From Actinobacillus porcitonsillarum (lineage in GTDB: Bacteria; Pseudomonadota; Gammaproteobacteria; Enterobacterales; Pasteurellaceae), in NCBI RefSeq assembly GCF_003101015.1, contig NZ_CP029206.1, positions 1,871,001 to 1,935,000 on the forward strand: a stretch of DNA of 64,000 nt, given 5' to 3'. The notes under the pieces were generated by a model that saw nothing but the letters and a program-made list of their open reading frames with translations, was not told the DNA's origin and searched no databases. Shown here piece after piece: positions 1 to 9,777 of the stretch. Numbering within the stretch: the first letter of the stretch is position 1; every line of letters begins with the position of its first letter. Position numbers and translations under genes: made by a program.

Positions 1-192
1 TACCAAGGTTACACCCGCTTTTCCTTGTTGCTGGCTTAATTGATTTAGCGCACCGGATAGCTGTAAATTAAAGCTCTTTTGCCATTCCATGACCTGATAA
101 AGTAAATAAGGGTAAAGCCAATATCCTCCTACAAGAAGTAAGAGAGCAACAATGCCCCAATTAAACCATTTGGGCTGAAATCTTATTTGCAT
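1..192 (-). CDS. NicO-family nickel/cobalt transporter, N-terminal fragment
   Basis: Only the first 64 codons are inside the window; the gene runs off the left edge. The start ATG (190-192) lies inside the last codons of the upstream DUF1007 gene, an overlap typical of translational coupling. After a short basic start there is one strong hydrophobic segment (about residues 11-32), then an amphipathic stretch. Identification rests on context: in Pasteurellaceae a DUF1007 periplasmic protein is directly followed by a NicO/RcnA-like nickel/cobalt permease whose first transmembrane helix looks like this. The metal-binding histidine-rich motifs would lie outside the window, so the call is an inference. 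Confidence 0.6.
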   Translation of the reverse strand, partial: MQIRFQPKWFNWGIVALLLLVGGYWLYPYLLYQVMEWQKSFNLQLSGALNQLSQQQGKAGVTLV

Positions 193-800
193 GTCATACT
201 TACCTTTTGAGCAAAATGGCGACCGAGTGAACCATCTTCCGGTGTTTGATCTTTATCTAAACCTGAAGCATATTGTTTCAATGAATTATCCACTTTAGGC
301 TGAATTAACTGGATTTGACAATTCGGGTCAGTCATGGCGAGTTCTTTTTCACTATTATATTCCATTCCCATATAGTAAGTCGGCTCATAGGTCATCAGAA
401 CAGTAGGTAGCTCACCTAATTGTTGCGGTTTTTCCAAATAAAACTTCACGGTAAAAATAATGCGATTATTTTTAATCTCAAAAGCATAATCTTCAGGCTT
501 ATCCGTAAATTTAATCAAATCATTTTTTTGATTATATAAGTAACTGAAGTAATGCTCTTCTTTTGCCGTTTCTATCATCTCATTCAAAATGGTGGATTTG
601 GTTTTATCCGGTCTATCGCTTGCTTGCAATTCATAAATTAACGTACTTGAAGCGATTTCATCTAATGTCCAGTCCATTTGAAAGCCTGTTAATGTTTTAT
701 CATTCACTAACGCTTTCGTTTTCAGATCAACAAAAGAGTGAGGGTGTGCCCAAAGCGATACGGAAAATAGGCTTAAAAGAGAAAAAAGAATATATTTCAT
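183..800 (-). CDS. DUF1007 family periplasmic protein
   Basis: A 205-aa protein with a clear Sec signal peptide (MKYILFSLL..., cleavage after Ala about residue 17) followed by HPHSFVDL, the usual mature N-terminus of DUF1007 proteins. I chose the ATG at 800 because it directly precedes the signal peptide; the longer open frame upstream runs back into the RNase P RNA gene. DUF1007 proteins sit next to NicO-type nickel/cobalt permeases and are thought to help metal handling in the periplasm; the His-Pro-His start would suit metal binding. The gene overlaps the permease start, so the two form an operon on the minus strand. Confidence 0.8.
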   Translation of the reverse strand: MKYILFSLLSLFSVSLWAHPHSFVDLKTKALVNDKTLTGFQMDWTLDEIASSTLIYELQASDRPDKTKSTILNEMIETAKEEHYFSYLYNQKNDLIKFTDKPEDYAFEIKNNRIIFTVKFYLEKPQQLGELPTVLMTYEPTYYMGMEYNSEKELAMTDPNCQIQLIQPKVDNSLKQYASGLDKDQTPEDGSLGRHFAQKVSMTCK

Positions 801-823
801 AACAGTTACAAAAGAAAAGATAC

Positions 824-852
824 AAAAAAGCGAACCGTTAAAAACGATTCGC
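824..852 (-). terminator. Rho-independent terminator of rnpB
   Basis: On the minus strand a GCGAATCGTT / AACGGTTCGC stem with a short T-rich loop is followed by a run of T. It lies 10-40 bases past the 3' end of the RNase P RNA and before the DUF1007 start. Confidence 0.85.
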
Positions 853-862
853 TGGAATAAGA

Positions 863-1240
<378 letters not shown>

Positions 1241-1279
1241 ACAAGTATAACGCATTTGTCCTTTGTTGGAAAGCCACGT

Positions 1280-1534
1280 TTAATTCGAAGAAACGATGAT
1301 AAGTTGAATTTCTCCCTTATTTTCTCGCTTTTCCTTCAATATTAGCCCCATTTCCTCGCATAACAATTCAAAATCACGAATATCACTTTGTTTGTTGAGC
1401 CGAAAAAGCGCTTGAACATGAGAAGGAAGCTGTTTCAACGCACAGCGAGCCATCACTAATGGAACAGGGCAAAGGTAGCTTCTAAGATCAAACTGTATCA
1501 TTTCCATAATATTAAACTTGCTTACGTTTTTCAT
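1280..1534 (-). CDS. TusA/SirA-family sulfur-carrier-like protein
   Basis: A small protein of about 75-84 aa with the TusA-family signature: FDLRSYLCPVPLVMAR, where the Cys in the CPxP motif is the residue that carries persulfide in TusA. Family roles include sulfur relay to tRNA thiolation and related thiol chemistry; which pathway this paralogue serves cannot be told from sequence. Start choice is uncertain: ATG at 1534 has an AGAG upstream but is embedded in a perfect hairpin; ATG at 1507 or 1501 lies just past the hairpin and would give a protein of normal TusA length. The gene follows the hemerythrin gene with a very short gap and probably shares its transcript. Confidence 0.8.
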   Translation of the reverse strand: MKNVSKFNIMEMIQFDLRSYLCPVPLVMARCALKQLPSHVQALFRLNKQSDIRDFELLCEEMGLILKEKRENKGEIQLIIVSSN

Positions 1535-1544
1535 AAGCAAGTTT
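1514..1544 (-). promoter_or_regulatory. Perfect 11-bp hairpin at the start of the TusA-like gene
   Basis: AAACTTGCTTA at 1514-1524 is the exact reverse complement of TAAGCAAGTTT at 1534-1544, with a 9-base loop. On the mRNA (minus strand) it sits between the hemerythrin stop codon and the ATG at 1507, and it contains the alternative ATG at 1534. No T run follows, so it looks more like a structure that controls translation or mRNA stability than a terminator. Confidence 0.6.
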
Positions 1545-1548
1545 CTCT

Positions 1549-2061
1549 TTAGGTTTTACGGCGATTTGCCATTACCTGCCCGATTTCACTCAATTTTTCG
1601 GCTGAAATATATTGGCGACCGAGTTCAAATAACGGCTCTTCTAGTGCAATATGCAAATCGTAGCCGGAAATAAACCGCTTGATCAATTCTGGTTCTATCT
1701 CCACAATTTCATCGTTAATCAATGCTGTCAATTGAGCAGAAAGAGCATCCCAGTTTTGATGCAAATGAATATGTTGCGCTTCCAGCTCATCAATTTGCGT
1801 TTGCGCCTCAGGGTAAACCGCAAGCAAAGCAGGGAAAAAATCAAGTTCTTCATCTTCATGATGAAGAGGAGCTGATAAATTAAAATAATTCAAAATTTGC
1901 TGAACATCATTTTTTACGATCTGATTTACACCATTTTGCGTTAAATAATCCGGTAAAATTTGAAGCTGTTTACAAAAACGCTTTACCTTACTATGGCAGG
2001 CATAAAGCATTTCAATCGGTTCAGCCCAGCTCGCAAACTGTTGTGGAGCCAATTGTTCCAT
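1549..2061 (-). CDS. Hemerythrin domain-containing protein
   Basis: A 170-aa, mostly helical, soluble protein. The hemerythrin HHE iron ligands can be followed: His in ACHSKV (about 23), His-His-Glu in APLHHEDEELDFF (about 67-69), His in EAQHIHLH (about 96-100), and His-x-x-x-Glu in HIALEEP (about 137-141). The fold carries a non-heme di-iron site that binds oxygen or nitric oxide; bacterial members act in O2/NO sensing or iron-sulfur repair. There is no fused signalling domain, so a storage or scavenging role is more likely than sensing. The gene sits between tgt and the TusA-like gene, all on the minus strand; a terminator just upstream (2082-2098) partly separates it from tgt. Confidence 0.85.
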   Translation of the reverse strand: MEQLAPQQFASWAEPIEMLYACHSKVKRFCKQLQILPDYLTQNGVNQIVKNDVQQILNYFNLSAPLHHEDEELDFFPALLAVYPEAQTQIDELEAQHIHLHQNWDALSAQLTALINDEIVEIEPELIKRFISGYDLHIALEEPLFELGRQYISAEKLSEIGQVMANRRKT

Positions 2062-2081
2062 ATTTTCTCCTTAGAAAAAAG

Positions 2082-2098
2082 TGGCGTAAAATACGCCA
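2082..2098 (-). terminator. Terminator after tgt
   Basis: TGGCGTA / TACGCCA stem with a 3-base loop, followed on the minus strand by CTTTTTTC. It is directly upstream of the hemerythrin ribosome-binding site, so the hemerythrin and TusA-like genes would depend on read-through or an own promoter. Confidence 0.7.
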
Positions 2099-2106
2099 GC
2101 TTTTAT

Positions 2107-3288
<1,182 letters not shown>

Positions 3289-3314
3289 TTAATTTCCGCT
3301 ATCATTTTACTTAA

Positions 3315-3449
3315 TTAAAAACGAATGCCTGTGCCGAGCCCTAAACCGACGCCTACACCATTCGAACCGCCTCCGGCGTTAATACCGCCAGAAAAACTAC
3401 AACCTGCTAAAATACCAGCAATAAGCAGGCTGAATAGTATTTTTTTCAT
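3315..3449 (-). CDS. Small glycine-rich lipoprotein
   Basis: A 44-codon gene. The translation begins MKKILFSLLIAGILAGC, a textbook lipoprotein signal with the lipobox LAGC (lipidated Cys at 17). The mature peptide is only about 28 residues and rich in Gly, Ser and Val (GGGSNGVGVGLGLGTGIRF). An AAGGAAACC ribosome-binding site precedes the ATG. It would be anchored in a membrane, probably the outer one because residue +2 is Ser and not Asp. Function unknown; many Pasteurellaceae carry such tiny lipoproteins. Confidence 0.7.
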   Translation of the reverse strand: MKKILFSLLIAGILAGCSFSGGINAGGGSNGVGVGLGLGTGIRF

Positions 3450-3554
3450 ATTAAGGTTTCCTTAATTGATCAGAACTTGTTATAGTCCTCATAGTCTAAA
3501 GGGTGTTATTTTACCTGTCTTTTAAGCCTAAACCTAATTTTTAGAGAAATCTTT

Positions 3555-4127
3555 ATGAAACTTTTACATAAATTAAGTATTTTACTTTCGATAGGTGTAG
3601 TTGCTTCTGTTGCCTCAGCAAATTTATTGAGTATTTCAGAGCAAGAGATCAATCAGTATTTACAAACTCGTGTTGCCGAAAAAGCCCCTTTAGAAGATCA
3701 AGTTGGTCTCCCAGGACTTTTTCAACTTAATTATAAATTGCATGATTTAAACACCCGAATTGGACAAACCAGTGAGAAAAAAGTAGAAATCCAAGGGGTT
3801 GTTGATGGTATCCTTATCGCAAAAGGGAAAAAATATGATGCGCAAATTACGTTAAATATGGATACCACGCCTTATTACGATCCCGAAAAAGGCGCTCTTT
3901 ATCTAAAAGATGTGCGTTTATTAAGTTGGAAAGCTTCACCTGAAAAATACCAAGATGAGCTACAAATGTTCTTACCGGTGTTATCTGATGGGTTAAGTAG
4001 TTTATTAAATAATAATCCGGTCTATACGCTCGATGAAACAAAAACCAAAGAAGCATTAGTCAAAAAATTTGGGAAAGCCATTGTTGTTGAACAAGGCTTA
4101 TTGCGTTTAGAAACCTCTGTATTTTAA
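3555..4127 (+). CDS. DUF1439 (YceB-like) exported protein
   Basis: A 190-aa protein with an N-terminal signal (hydrophobic about residues 8-22, likely cleavage at SVASA-N). The body matches the DUF1439 pattern: a start SISEQEINQYL, a PGL(F) region and alternating beta segments, as in E. coli YceB, which is a lipoprotein. Here there is no lipobox Cys, so the mature protein should be free in the periplasm or held by an uncleaved signal. The fold may bind lipids, as related BPI/TULIP-like domains do, but that is inference. Carbonic anhydrase starts 14 bases after the stop, so the two are probably one transcript. Confidence 0.7.
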   Translation: MKLLHKLSILLSIGVVASVASANLLSISEQEINQYLQTRVAEKAPLEDQVGLPGLFQLNYKLHDLNTRIGQTSEKKVEIQGVVDGILIAKGKKYDAQITLNMDTTPYYDPEKGALYLKDVRLLSWKASPEKYQDELQMFLPVLSDGLSSLLNNNPVYTLDETKTKEALVKKFGKAIVVEQGLLRLETSVF

Positions 4128-4141
4128 TTTAAAGGATCACA

Positions 4142-4888
4142 ATGAAAGATATTGAACAACTCTTTGCTAATAATCACGCTTGGGCTACACAAATGAAAGA
4201 TGAGCAATCGGATTATTTCAAAGAGCTTGCCGAACACCAAAATCCAACCTATTTATGGATTGGTTGTTCTGATAGCCGTGTACCGGCGGAAAAATTAACA
4301 GGATTAGGTCCAGGCGAACTTTTTGTTCACCGTAATGTAGCGAATATGGTTATCCATACTGATCTTAACTGCCTTTCTGTTGTCCAATATGCGGTTGATG
4401 TGTTAGACATTAAACATATTATTATCTGTGGGCATACAAATTGTGGGGGAATTAAAGCAGCCATGGGAACGGTTGAAGATCTCGGTCTTATTAGTAACTG
4501 GTTGCTTCACATTCGTGATCTTTGGTTTAAACACGGACATTTACTCGGTAAATTATCCCCTGAACAACGTGCCAATATGCTAACGCGCCTTAATGTCGCC
4601 GAGCAAGTTTATAATTTGGGTCGAAGCTCTATCATTAAGACCGCTTGGGAAAGAGGCAAAGAACTTTCCATTCATGGTTGGGTTTATGATGTTAATGATG
4701 GATTCTTAATCGATCAGGGCGTTATTGCAACAAGCCGTGAAACGCTTGAAATCACTTATCGTAATGCCATCGCGAAGTTAATTAGCGAAGCAGATGAGCT
4801 TGCTAATCGAGAATTAGCAGAAAAAGAAAGCGCTCAAGATAATCAAAAACAAACCGATTTTATTGCTGAACAATCACTTTCCGAATAA
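4142..4888 (+). CDS. can: Beta-class carbonic anhydrase
   Basis: A 248-aa enzyme that interconverts CO2 and bicarbonate with zinc. All metal and catalytic residues are present: Cys42, Asp44 and Arg46 in GCSDSRVP, and His98 and Cys101 in CGHTNCGG. Trp39 and Arg64, part of the bicarbonate inhibitory site described for the H. influenzae enzyme, are conserved, with a Tyr near 182, so allosteric inhibition by bicarbonate is likely. The C-terminus is about 20 residues longer than the H. influenzae form and polar. An AAAGGATCACA ribosome-binding site precedes the ATG. Bicarbonate supply supports carboxylations in fast-growing cells at ambient CO2. Confidence 0.96.
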   Translation: MKDIEQLFANNHAWATQMKDEQSDYFKELAEHQNPTYLWIGCSDSRVPAEKLTGLGPGELFVHRNVANMVIHTDLNCLSVVQYAVDVLDIKHIIICGHTNCGGIKAAMGTVEDLGLISNWLLHIRDLWFKHGHLLGKLSPEQRANMLTRLNVAEQVYNLGRSSIIKTAWERGKELSIHGWVYDVNDGFLIDQGVIATSRETLEITYRNAIAKLISEADELANRELAEKESAQDNQKQTDFIAEQSLSE

Positions 4889-4904
4889 TTCAGCGCTCCT
4901 GATA

Positions 4905-4943
4905 AACGCTAAAACGTGATATAGATCACATTTTAGCGTTTTT
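4905..4943 (+). terminator. Terminator of can that also contains a CRP-like palindrome
   Basis: AACGCTAAAA pairs with TTTTAGCGTT and is followed by TTTT. The inner part, CGTGATATAGATCACA (4915-4930), is close to the CRP consensus TGTGA-N6-TCACA with one mismatch. Termination is the safer reading; a CRP role for the downstream ilv promoter is only possible. Confidence 0.75.
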
Positions 4944-5220
4944 ACGCCCATACCCTACCCCAAAATACAAAAAACATCAAAAAAATTTAAATCTTTTTAT
5001 TTTATAAAATTTGGTTCAATATGCTTTTTTATCGTTTACCTTTAGATTTTTATTTATAAAACACCAAATAAAATATATTTTTAGCATATTACTCCAAATA
5101 ATTACCAAACACCTCTTCTGGACAAATGAAAAAAACTTTTGCACAATGCATACCAAACACAACGCATAAAGCGTTGCTTTCTCTTATCTCAACTTTTTCG
5201 GATGTTATTCGGAGGATTCA
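4944..5220 (+). promoter_or_regulatory. AT-rich leader and promoter region of ilvIH
   Basis: 277 bases without a gene, very AT-rich with many A and T tracts (4970-5110), which suits binding by Lrp or a nucleoid protein as in E. coli ilvIH. TTGCAC at about 5139 could be a -35 element. A small hairpin AACGC/GCGTT lies at 5161-5175 and a strong GGAGG ribosome-binding site at 5212-5216. I found no leader peptide rich in branched-chain residues. Confidence 0.45.
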
Positions 5221-6942
5221 ATGAAAAAACTTTCTGGTGCAGAAATGGTCGTACAGTCCTTGTTGGACGAAGGCGTTGAATACGTGTTCGGCTATCCCGG
5301 TGGCTCGGTTTTAGATATTTATGATGCAATACATCAATCAAGTCTTAATCACGTATTAGTCCGCCATGAGCAAGGTGCTGTCCATATGGCTGATGGCTAT
5401 GCCCGCTCTACGGGTAAGGTTGGTTGCGTGCTAGTGACTTCAGGTCCTGGGGCAACCAATGCGATCACGGGGATTTTAACCGCTTATACCGACTCTGTGC
5501 CGCTTGTGATTATTACCGGCCAAGTGCCTTCTTCACTCATTGGTACAGATGCTTTCCAAGAGTGCGATATGATTGGTATTTCTCGTCCGGTAGTAAAACA
5601 CAGCTTTATGATCAAAGATCCGCAAGAAATTCCAGAAACAATTAAAAAAGCCTTCTACATTGCCTCAACAGGACGCCCAGGTCCGGTTGTCATTGATATT
5701 CCAAAAGATATGGTAAACCCGGCGAATAAATTTGCTTACTCATATCCGAAAGAGATGGCTCTACGTTCTTACAACCCAAATGTACAAGGACATAAAGGGC
5801 AAATCAAAAAAGCGTTAAAAGCATTACTCGTTGCGAAAAAACCGGTTCTCTTTATTGGTGGTGGCGTAATTTCTGCCGAATGTTCTGCTGAAGTGACTGA
5901 ATTTGCACAAAAATTAAATTTACCGGTAACCAGTTCGTTAATGGGCTTAGGTGCTTATCCAAGTTCGGATAAACAATTCTTAGGTATGCTCGGTATGCAC
6001 GGGACATACGAAGCCAATAATGCAATGCACGAGAGTGATTTAATTCTTGGTATTGGTGTACGCTTTGATGACCGTACCACCGCAAATTTAGCAAAATACT
6101 GCCCGAATGCGAAAGTTATTCACGTGGATATTGACCCTGCTTCTATTTCAAAAACGGTACAAGCCTATATCCCTATTGTAGGCTCGGCTAAGAATGTATT
6201 AGAAGAATTCCTCGCTTTACTTGAAGATGAAAACCTTGCAAAAAATCAAACAGATTTAACCGCTTGGTGGCAACAAATTGATGAATGGAAAGCGAAAAAT
6301 TGCTTAAGTTTTGAAGAAAGTAAAGAGGTCATTAAACCACAACAGGTTATTCGTCTTATTCATAAACTCACGAACGGCGATGCCTATGTTGCTTCTGATG
6401 TAGGACAACATCAAATGTTTGCTGCGTTACATTATGGCTTCGATAAACCTCGCCGTTGGATTAACTCCGGTGGTGCTGGAACAATGGGCTTTGGCTTACC
6501 TGCAGCGATTGGTGTGAAATTTGCTCACCCTGAAGCAACGGTTGTTTGCGTAACCGGCGATGGTTCTATCCAAATGAATATCCAAGAACTTTCTACCGCA
6601 AAACAATATGATACACCGGTTGTGATTGTAAGCTTAAATAACCGCTTCTTAGGCATGGTAAAACAATGGCAAGACATTATCTATCAAGGTCGCCATTCTC
6701 AAGTTTATATGAACTCATTACCGGATTTTGCGAAATTAGCCGAAGCTTATGGTCATGTTGGCATTACCATCGACCACCCAAGCGAGTTAGAAGAGAAATT
6801 AACACAAGCCTTCTCAATTAAAGATAAATTAGTCTTTGTTGATGTAAAAGTAGATGAAACCGAACACGTTTACCCAATGCAAATTCGTGGCGGTGCGATG
6901 AATGAAATGATTTTAAGCAAAACGGAGCGTACAGATGCGTAG
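5221..6942 (+). CDS. ilvI: Acetolactate synthase, large (catalytic) subunit
   Basis: A 573-aa ThDP- and FAD-dependent enzyme that condenses two pyruvates, or pyruvate with 2-oxobutyrate, in the first shared step of valine, leucine and isoleucine synthesis. Seen: the N-terminal Pyr domain with [16 protein letters not shown] and the catalytic Glu in [15 protein letters not shown] (about residue 50); SGPGATNA; the central FAD domain; and the ThDP motif GDGSIQMN...LNN (about 444-475). The C-terminus is complete. The stop overlaps ilvH by 8 bases, which couples translation of the two subunits. Best matched to the IlvI isozyme because it is partnered with a 163-aa IlvH and not a short IlvN or IlvM. 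Confidence 0.96.
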   Translation: MKKLSGAEMVVQSLLDEGVEYVFGYPGGSVLDIYDAIHQSSLNHVLVRHEQGAVHMADGYARSTGKVGCVLVTSGPGATNAITGILTAYTDSVPLVIITGQVPSSLIGTDAFQECDMIGISRPVVKHSFMIKDPQEIPETIKKAFYIASTGRPGPVVIDIPKDMVNPANKFAYSYPKEMALRSYNPNVQGHKGQIKKALKALLVAKKPVLFIGGGVISAECSAEVTEFAQKLNLPVTSSLMGLGAYPSSDKQFLGMLGMHGTYEANNAMHESDLILGIGVRFDDRTTANLAKYCPNAKVIHVDIDPASISKTVQAYIPIVGSAKNVLEEFLALLEDENLAKNQTDLTAWWQQIDEWKAKNCLSFEESKEVIKPQQVIRLIHKLTNGDAYVASDVGQHQMFAALHYGFDKPRRWINSGGAGTMGFGLPAAIGVKFAHPEATVVCVTGDGSIQMNIQELSTAKQYDTPVVIVSLNNRFLGMVKQWQDIIYQGRHSQVYMNSLPDFAKLAEAYGHVGITIDHPSELEEKLTQAFSIKDKLVFVDVKVDETEHVYPMQIRGGAMNEMILSKTERTDA

Positions 6943-7426
6943 AACATTATCAGTTTTACTCGAAAATGAATCGGGTGCTTTATCTCGCGTTGTAGCACTT
7001 TTCTCTCAACGTGGTTTTAATATTGAAAGTCTGACCGTTGCCCCAACCGATGATGAAAGTCTCTCTCGTATGACCATTGTTGCGAGTGGCGATGAAAAAG
7101 TATTAGAGCAAATCGAAAAACAACTCCACAAGTTAATTGATGTCTTTAAAGTGATCAATTTAAGTGCTTGTGAACACGTTGAACGTGAAATTATGTTGTT
7201 GAAAGTCCGTGCAACAGGCTCAACTCGTGATGAATTAAAACGTATGGTCGATATTTTCCGTGGTCAGATTGTTGATATTACGCCTAAGCTCTATACCATT
7301 CAATTATCGGGGACAAGTGAAAAACTTGATGCCTTTGTTGATGCGGTTAAAGCAGAAACAACCGTGATTGAGATTGTTCGATCAGGTTTAATCAGCCTCT
7401 CTCGTGGTGAAAATAATTGTTTATAA
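6935..7426 (+). CDS. ilvH: Acetolactate synthase, small (regulatory) subunit
   Basis: 163 aa, the normal IlvH length. The N-terminal ACT domain (about 1-78) starts [22 protein letters not shown] and contains the [10 protein letters not shown] motif that forms the valine-binding site; the C-terminal half is the second ACT-like domain that contacts the catalytic subunit. It confers feedback inhibition by valine and stimulates IlvI. It overlaps ilvI by 8 bases. No strong terminator follows; a hairpin-rich repeat lies downstream at 7443-7534. Confidence 0.96.
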   Translation: MRRTLSVLLENESGALSRVVALFSQRGFNIESLTVAPTDDESLSRMTIVASGDEKVLEQIEKQLHKLIDVFKVINLSACEHVEREIMLLKVRATGSTRDELKRMVDIFRGQIVDITPKLYTIQLSGTSEKLDAFVDAVKAETTVIEIVRSGLISLSRGENNCL

Positions 7427-7442
7427 ACAATTTAGTTCAATG

Positions 7443-7534
7443 AACTTCGCTCCCTCCGTTTACGGAGGGAGCTGCCGAAGGCTGAGGGAGGGGAAAAATC
7501 CAATAAAATGACTTTTGTACAACTACTACATAAG
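7443..7534. repeat. Copy A of a dispersed hairpin repeat
   Basis: GCTCCCTCCG TTTA CGGAGGGAGC forms a strong hairpin (7450-7473) with a second GGGAGG block after it. At the right end ACAACTACTACATAA (7520-7533) matches the terminal motif of the repeats at 54.2, 54.5/56.1 and 63.5 kb. Only one terminus is recognisable. The hairpin may also end ilvIH transcription. Confidence 0.55.
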
Positions 7535-7543
7535 ATCGAAAAA

Positions 7544-7783
7544 TTACACCAAAAAGAAAGCCCATTTAAAAAGACTCTTTAGAATGTTTTTAAATGGGCT
7601 TTCGCCTTGATAGGCTTTTCGATGTTTGGCATTACGCTGATAGCTGCCTTTCCCTTTTCGATTACGTTCCACTCGTTGTTTAAACAACGGATCTGTCACT
7701 AATGCTTTAATTGCACTTTGCTTAATTTCACCTCGTTGGTGTTCATAAGATAAATGCGGAAGTGGTTTCATTTTTTTCGTCAT
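7544..7783 (-). CDS. arfA: Alternative ribosome-rescue factor A
   Basis: 79 aa, with the ArfA core [20 protein letters not shown] and KGKGSYQR (about residues 18-50), which matches E. coli ArfA closely. ArfA enters stalled ribosomes with an empty A site and recruits RF2, backing up the tmRNA/SmpB system; smpB is at 20234. The end of the reading frame contains a perfect 17-bp hairpin followed by T's (7556-7603). In E. coli such a structure truncates the arfA mRNA, so the protein is made from a non-stop message and active only when tmRNA fails. The hydrophobic tail encoded past the hairpin (about FKWAFFLV) is then normally absent, consistent with that model. Confidence 0.93.
   Translation of the reverse strand: MTKKMKPLPHLSYEHQRGEIKQSAIKALVTDPLFKQRVERNRKGKGSYQRNAKHRKAYQGESPFKNILKSLFKWAFFLV
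7556..7603 (-). terminator. Intragenic terminator / RNase III-type hairpin in arfA
   Basis: GAAAGCCCATTTAAAAA (7556-7572) is the exact reverse complement of 7587-7603, giving a 17-bp stem and 14-base loop; on the minus strand it is followed by TTTTT. It lies inside the last codons of arfA, which is the known device for making non-stop arfA mRNA. Confidence 0.85.
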
Positions 7784-7933
7784 TTCTCTTTTCCTCTGTT
7801 AAAAATCACTGGATATTTTGTCAAAAAATCTCGGTATTGTATATAAGAATAATGAAAAGTTAGGTATAATCTTGCAACTTATCCGTAATAAGCGGTTCAA
7901 AGATAATAAGATTTTGCAAATACAGAGGTTTTT

Positions 7934-8689
7934 ATGAAAAAAGAAGAAGTTGGACACAATTTCTTAGCCCGTTTAGGAAAAACTCGCTTACGTCCAGGCG
8001 GTAAAGTGGCAACCGATTGGTTAATTGCGAATGGCGATTTCAATAAAAATAAAAAAGTGCTTGAAGTTGCCTGCAATATGGGAACGACAGCCATTCAACT
8101 CGCAAAAGATTATGGTTGCCAAATTATTGGCATTGATTTAGATGAAGAGGCTCTCGAAAAAGCTCGAGAAAACATCAAAGAAAATGGAGTTGAAGAGCTT
8201 GTTCAAGTGCAACGTGCCAATGCAACAAAATTACCTTTTGAAGATAACTCATTCGACATTGTGATTAACGAAGCGATGCTCACGATGTTACCGATGGAAG
8301 CCAAAGAAAAAGCGATCCGCGAATACCTACGTGTATTGAAACCAAATGGTTTTCTACTTACTCATGATGTGTTACTGAATACCGATGATGCTGAAGGCGT
8401 TATCAATGAATTACGTGAAGCGATCCATTTAACAGTTTCTCCTCTTAAAAAAGAAGATTGGAAAGCGCTTTTCCATCGTTGTGGATTCCGTAATGTAGAT
8501 ACTTATTCAGGCGAAATGTCGTTACTATCGCCGAAAGGGTTAATTTACGATGAAGGCGTACTCGGTGCCATGAAAGTGATTGGTAATGCCTTAAAACCGG
8601 AAAATCGTGAAACCTTTACCAAAATGTTTAAAACGTTTAACGATCCTGAACACAAAATGGGATTTATCGCTGTTTGTAGCCAAAAATAG
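7934..8689 (+). CDS. Class I SAM-dependent methyltransferase
   Basis: 251 aa. The Rossmann-type methyltransferase fold is clear: motif [17 protein letters not shown] (about 41-56, where E(D)xxCxxG binds SAM), the acidic end of beta-2 in [11 protein letters not shown] (about 66-76), motif [18 protein letters not shown] (about 98-113), and the post-motif HDV region. The pattern is that of the Methyltransf_11/25 group, many of which act on small molecules or lipids. The substrate is unknown. The next gene (AI-2E family permease) begins 5 bases after the stop, so they form an operon. Confidence 0.85.
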   Translation: MKKEEVGHNFLARLGKTRLRPGGKVATDWLIANGDFNKNKKVLEVACNMGTTAIQLAKDYGCQIIGIDLDEEALEKARENIKENGVEELVQVQRANATKLPFEDNSFDIVINEAMLTMLPMEAKEKAIREYLRVLKPNGFLLTHDVLLNTDDAEGVINELREAIHLTVSPLKKEDWKALFHRCGFRNVDTYSGEMSLLSPKGLIYDEGVLGAMKVIGNALKPENRETFTKMFKTFNDPEHKMGFIAVCSQK

Positions 8690-8694
8690 ATTTT

Positions 8695-9747
8695 ATGCTT
8701 GCACTTTTTAAAGAATGGTACACACAAAAATTTAATGACCCACAAACAATCGCTTTACTCGGCATTCTTTTGTTTGGGTTTGGTATTATTTACTTCTTCA
8801 GTGGGTTAATTATGCCCCTGTTAGTTGCGATTGTGCTTGCTTATTTATTAGAATCGCCAATCCGTTTCTTAACTGAAAAGTTACATTTTCCTCGATTATT
8901 GAGTGTTCTGCTAGTATTTGGCGGAACGATTTCTCTTGTCGCTTTTTTGTTAGTTGTTATGGTGCCGAGTCTGTGGAATCAAGCGGTCAATTTTATTCGT
9001 GATTTACCAAATATGTTTAACCTACTCAATGAGTGGGTTCAAGCACTCCCCGAACATTATCCGGAACTCGTAGATTATGCGATGTTAGACGGGCTTATGT
9101 CTTCCTTAAAAACGAAGATTTTGGGGTATGGGGAGTCATTATTGGCGATCTCGGTAAACTCTATTATCAGTTTAGTTGGGTTAGGCATTTATGCCTTTTT
9201 AGTCCCTCTGATGGTCTTCTTTTTATTGAAAGATAAACCGATTTTCTTACGCTCTTTCATTAAAATGATGCCGAAAAACCGCCGATTAGCCACTCGTGTT
9301 TGGATTGAAATGCAAGGGCAAATCGCCAATTATATTCGAGGGAAATTCCTCGAAATTTTGATTGTTGGAATTGTTACTTACATCATTTTAATTTTCTTTG
9401 ATTTACGTTATCCGCTATTACTCTCGGTAGTGGTGGGGTTATCGGTATTAGTGCCTTATATCGGTGCAGTTATCGTAACGATTCCAGTTGCACTTATTGC
9501 CCTATTTCAGTTTGGCTTATCACCGGATTTTTACTATTTATTATTAGCTTTTGTCATTAGCCAATTGCTCGATGGTAACCTTGTTGTACCGTTTTTATTC
9601 TCTGAAGCCGTGAACTTACACCCATTAACGATCATTGTCGCCGTGCTGATCTTCGGTGGTTTGTGGGGATTCTGGGGTGTCTTTTTTGCGATACCTTTAG
9701 CAACTTTAGTTAAAGCGGTTATCAATGCATTGCCTTCTAATGAATAG
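8695..9747 (+). CDS. AI-2E family (PerM/YdiK-like) inner membrane transporter
   Basis: 350 aa with about seven to eight hydrophobic segments: a hairpin near the start (about 18-56), one at about 65-90, a soluble loop with amphipathic helices (about 95-150), then membrane segments at about 155-180, 215-290 and 300-345. The conserved C-terminal block with [18 protein letters not shown] is the family hallmark. Members include the AI-2 exporter TqsA and Na+/H+ antiporters; the substrate here is not known. It is translationally close to the upstream methyltransferase. Confidence 0.85.
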   Translation: MLALFKEWYTQKFNDPQTIALLGILLFGFGIIYFFSGLIMPLLVAIVLAYLLESPIRFLTEKLHFPRLLSVLLVFGGTISLVAFLLVVMVPSLWNQAVNFIRDLPNMFNLLNEWVQALPEHYPELVDYAMLDGLMSSLKTKILGYGESLLAISVNSIISLVGLGIYAFLVPLMVFFLLKDKPIFLRSFIKMMPKNRRLATRVWIEMQGQIANYIRGKFLEILIVGIVTYIILIFFDLRYPLLLSVVVGLSVLVPYIGAVIVTIPVALIALFQFGLSPDFYYLLLAFVISQLLDGNLVVPFLFSEAVNLHPLTIIVAVLIFGGLWGFWGVFFAIPLATLVKAVINALPSNE

Positions 9748-9777
9748 TTCGTCATTTTTAATAAAAGGATTATCCAA

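Noticed and set aside
4944..5220. Amino-acid attenuator leader peptide for ilvIH
   Set aside because: I found no short frame with runs of Leu, Val or Ile codons and no paired terminator/antiterminator.
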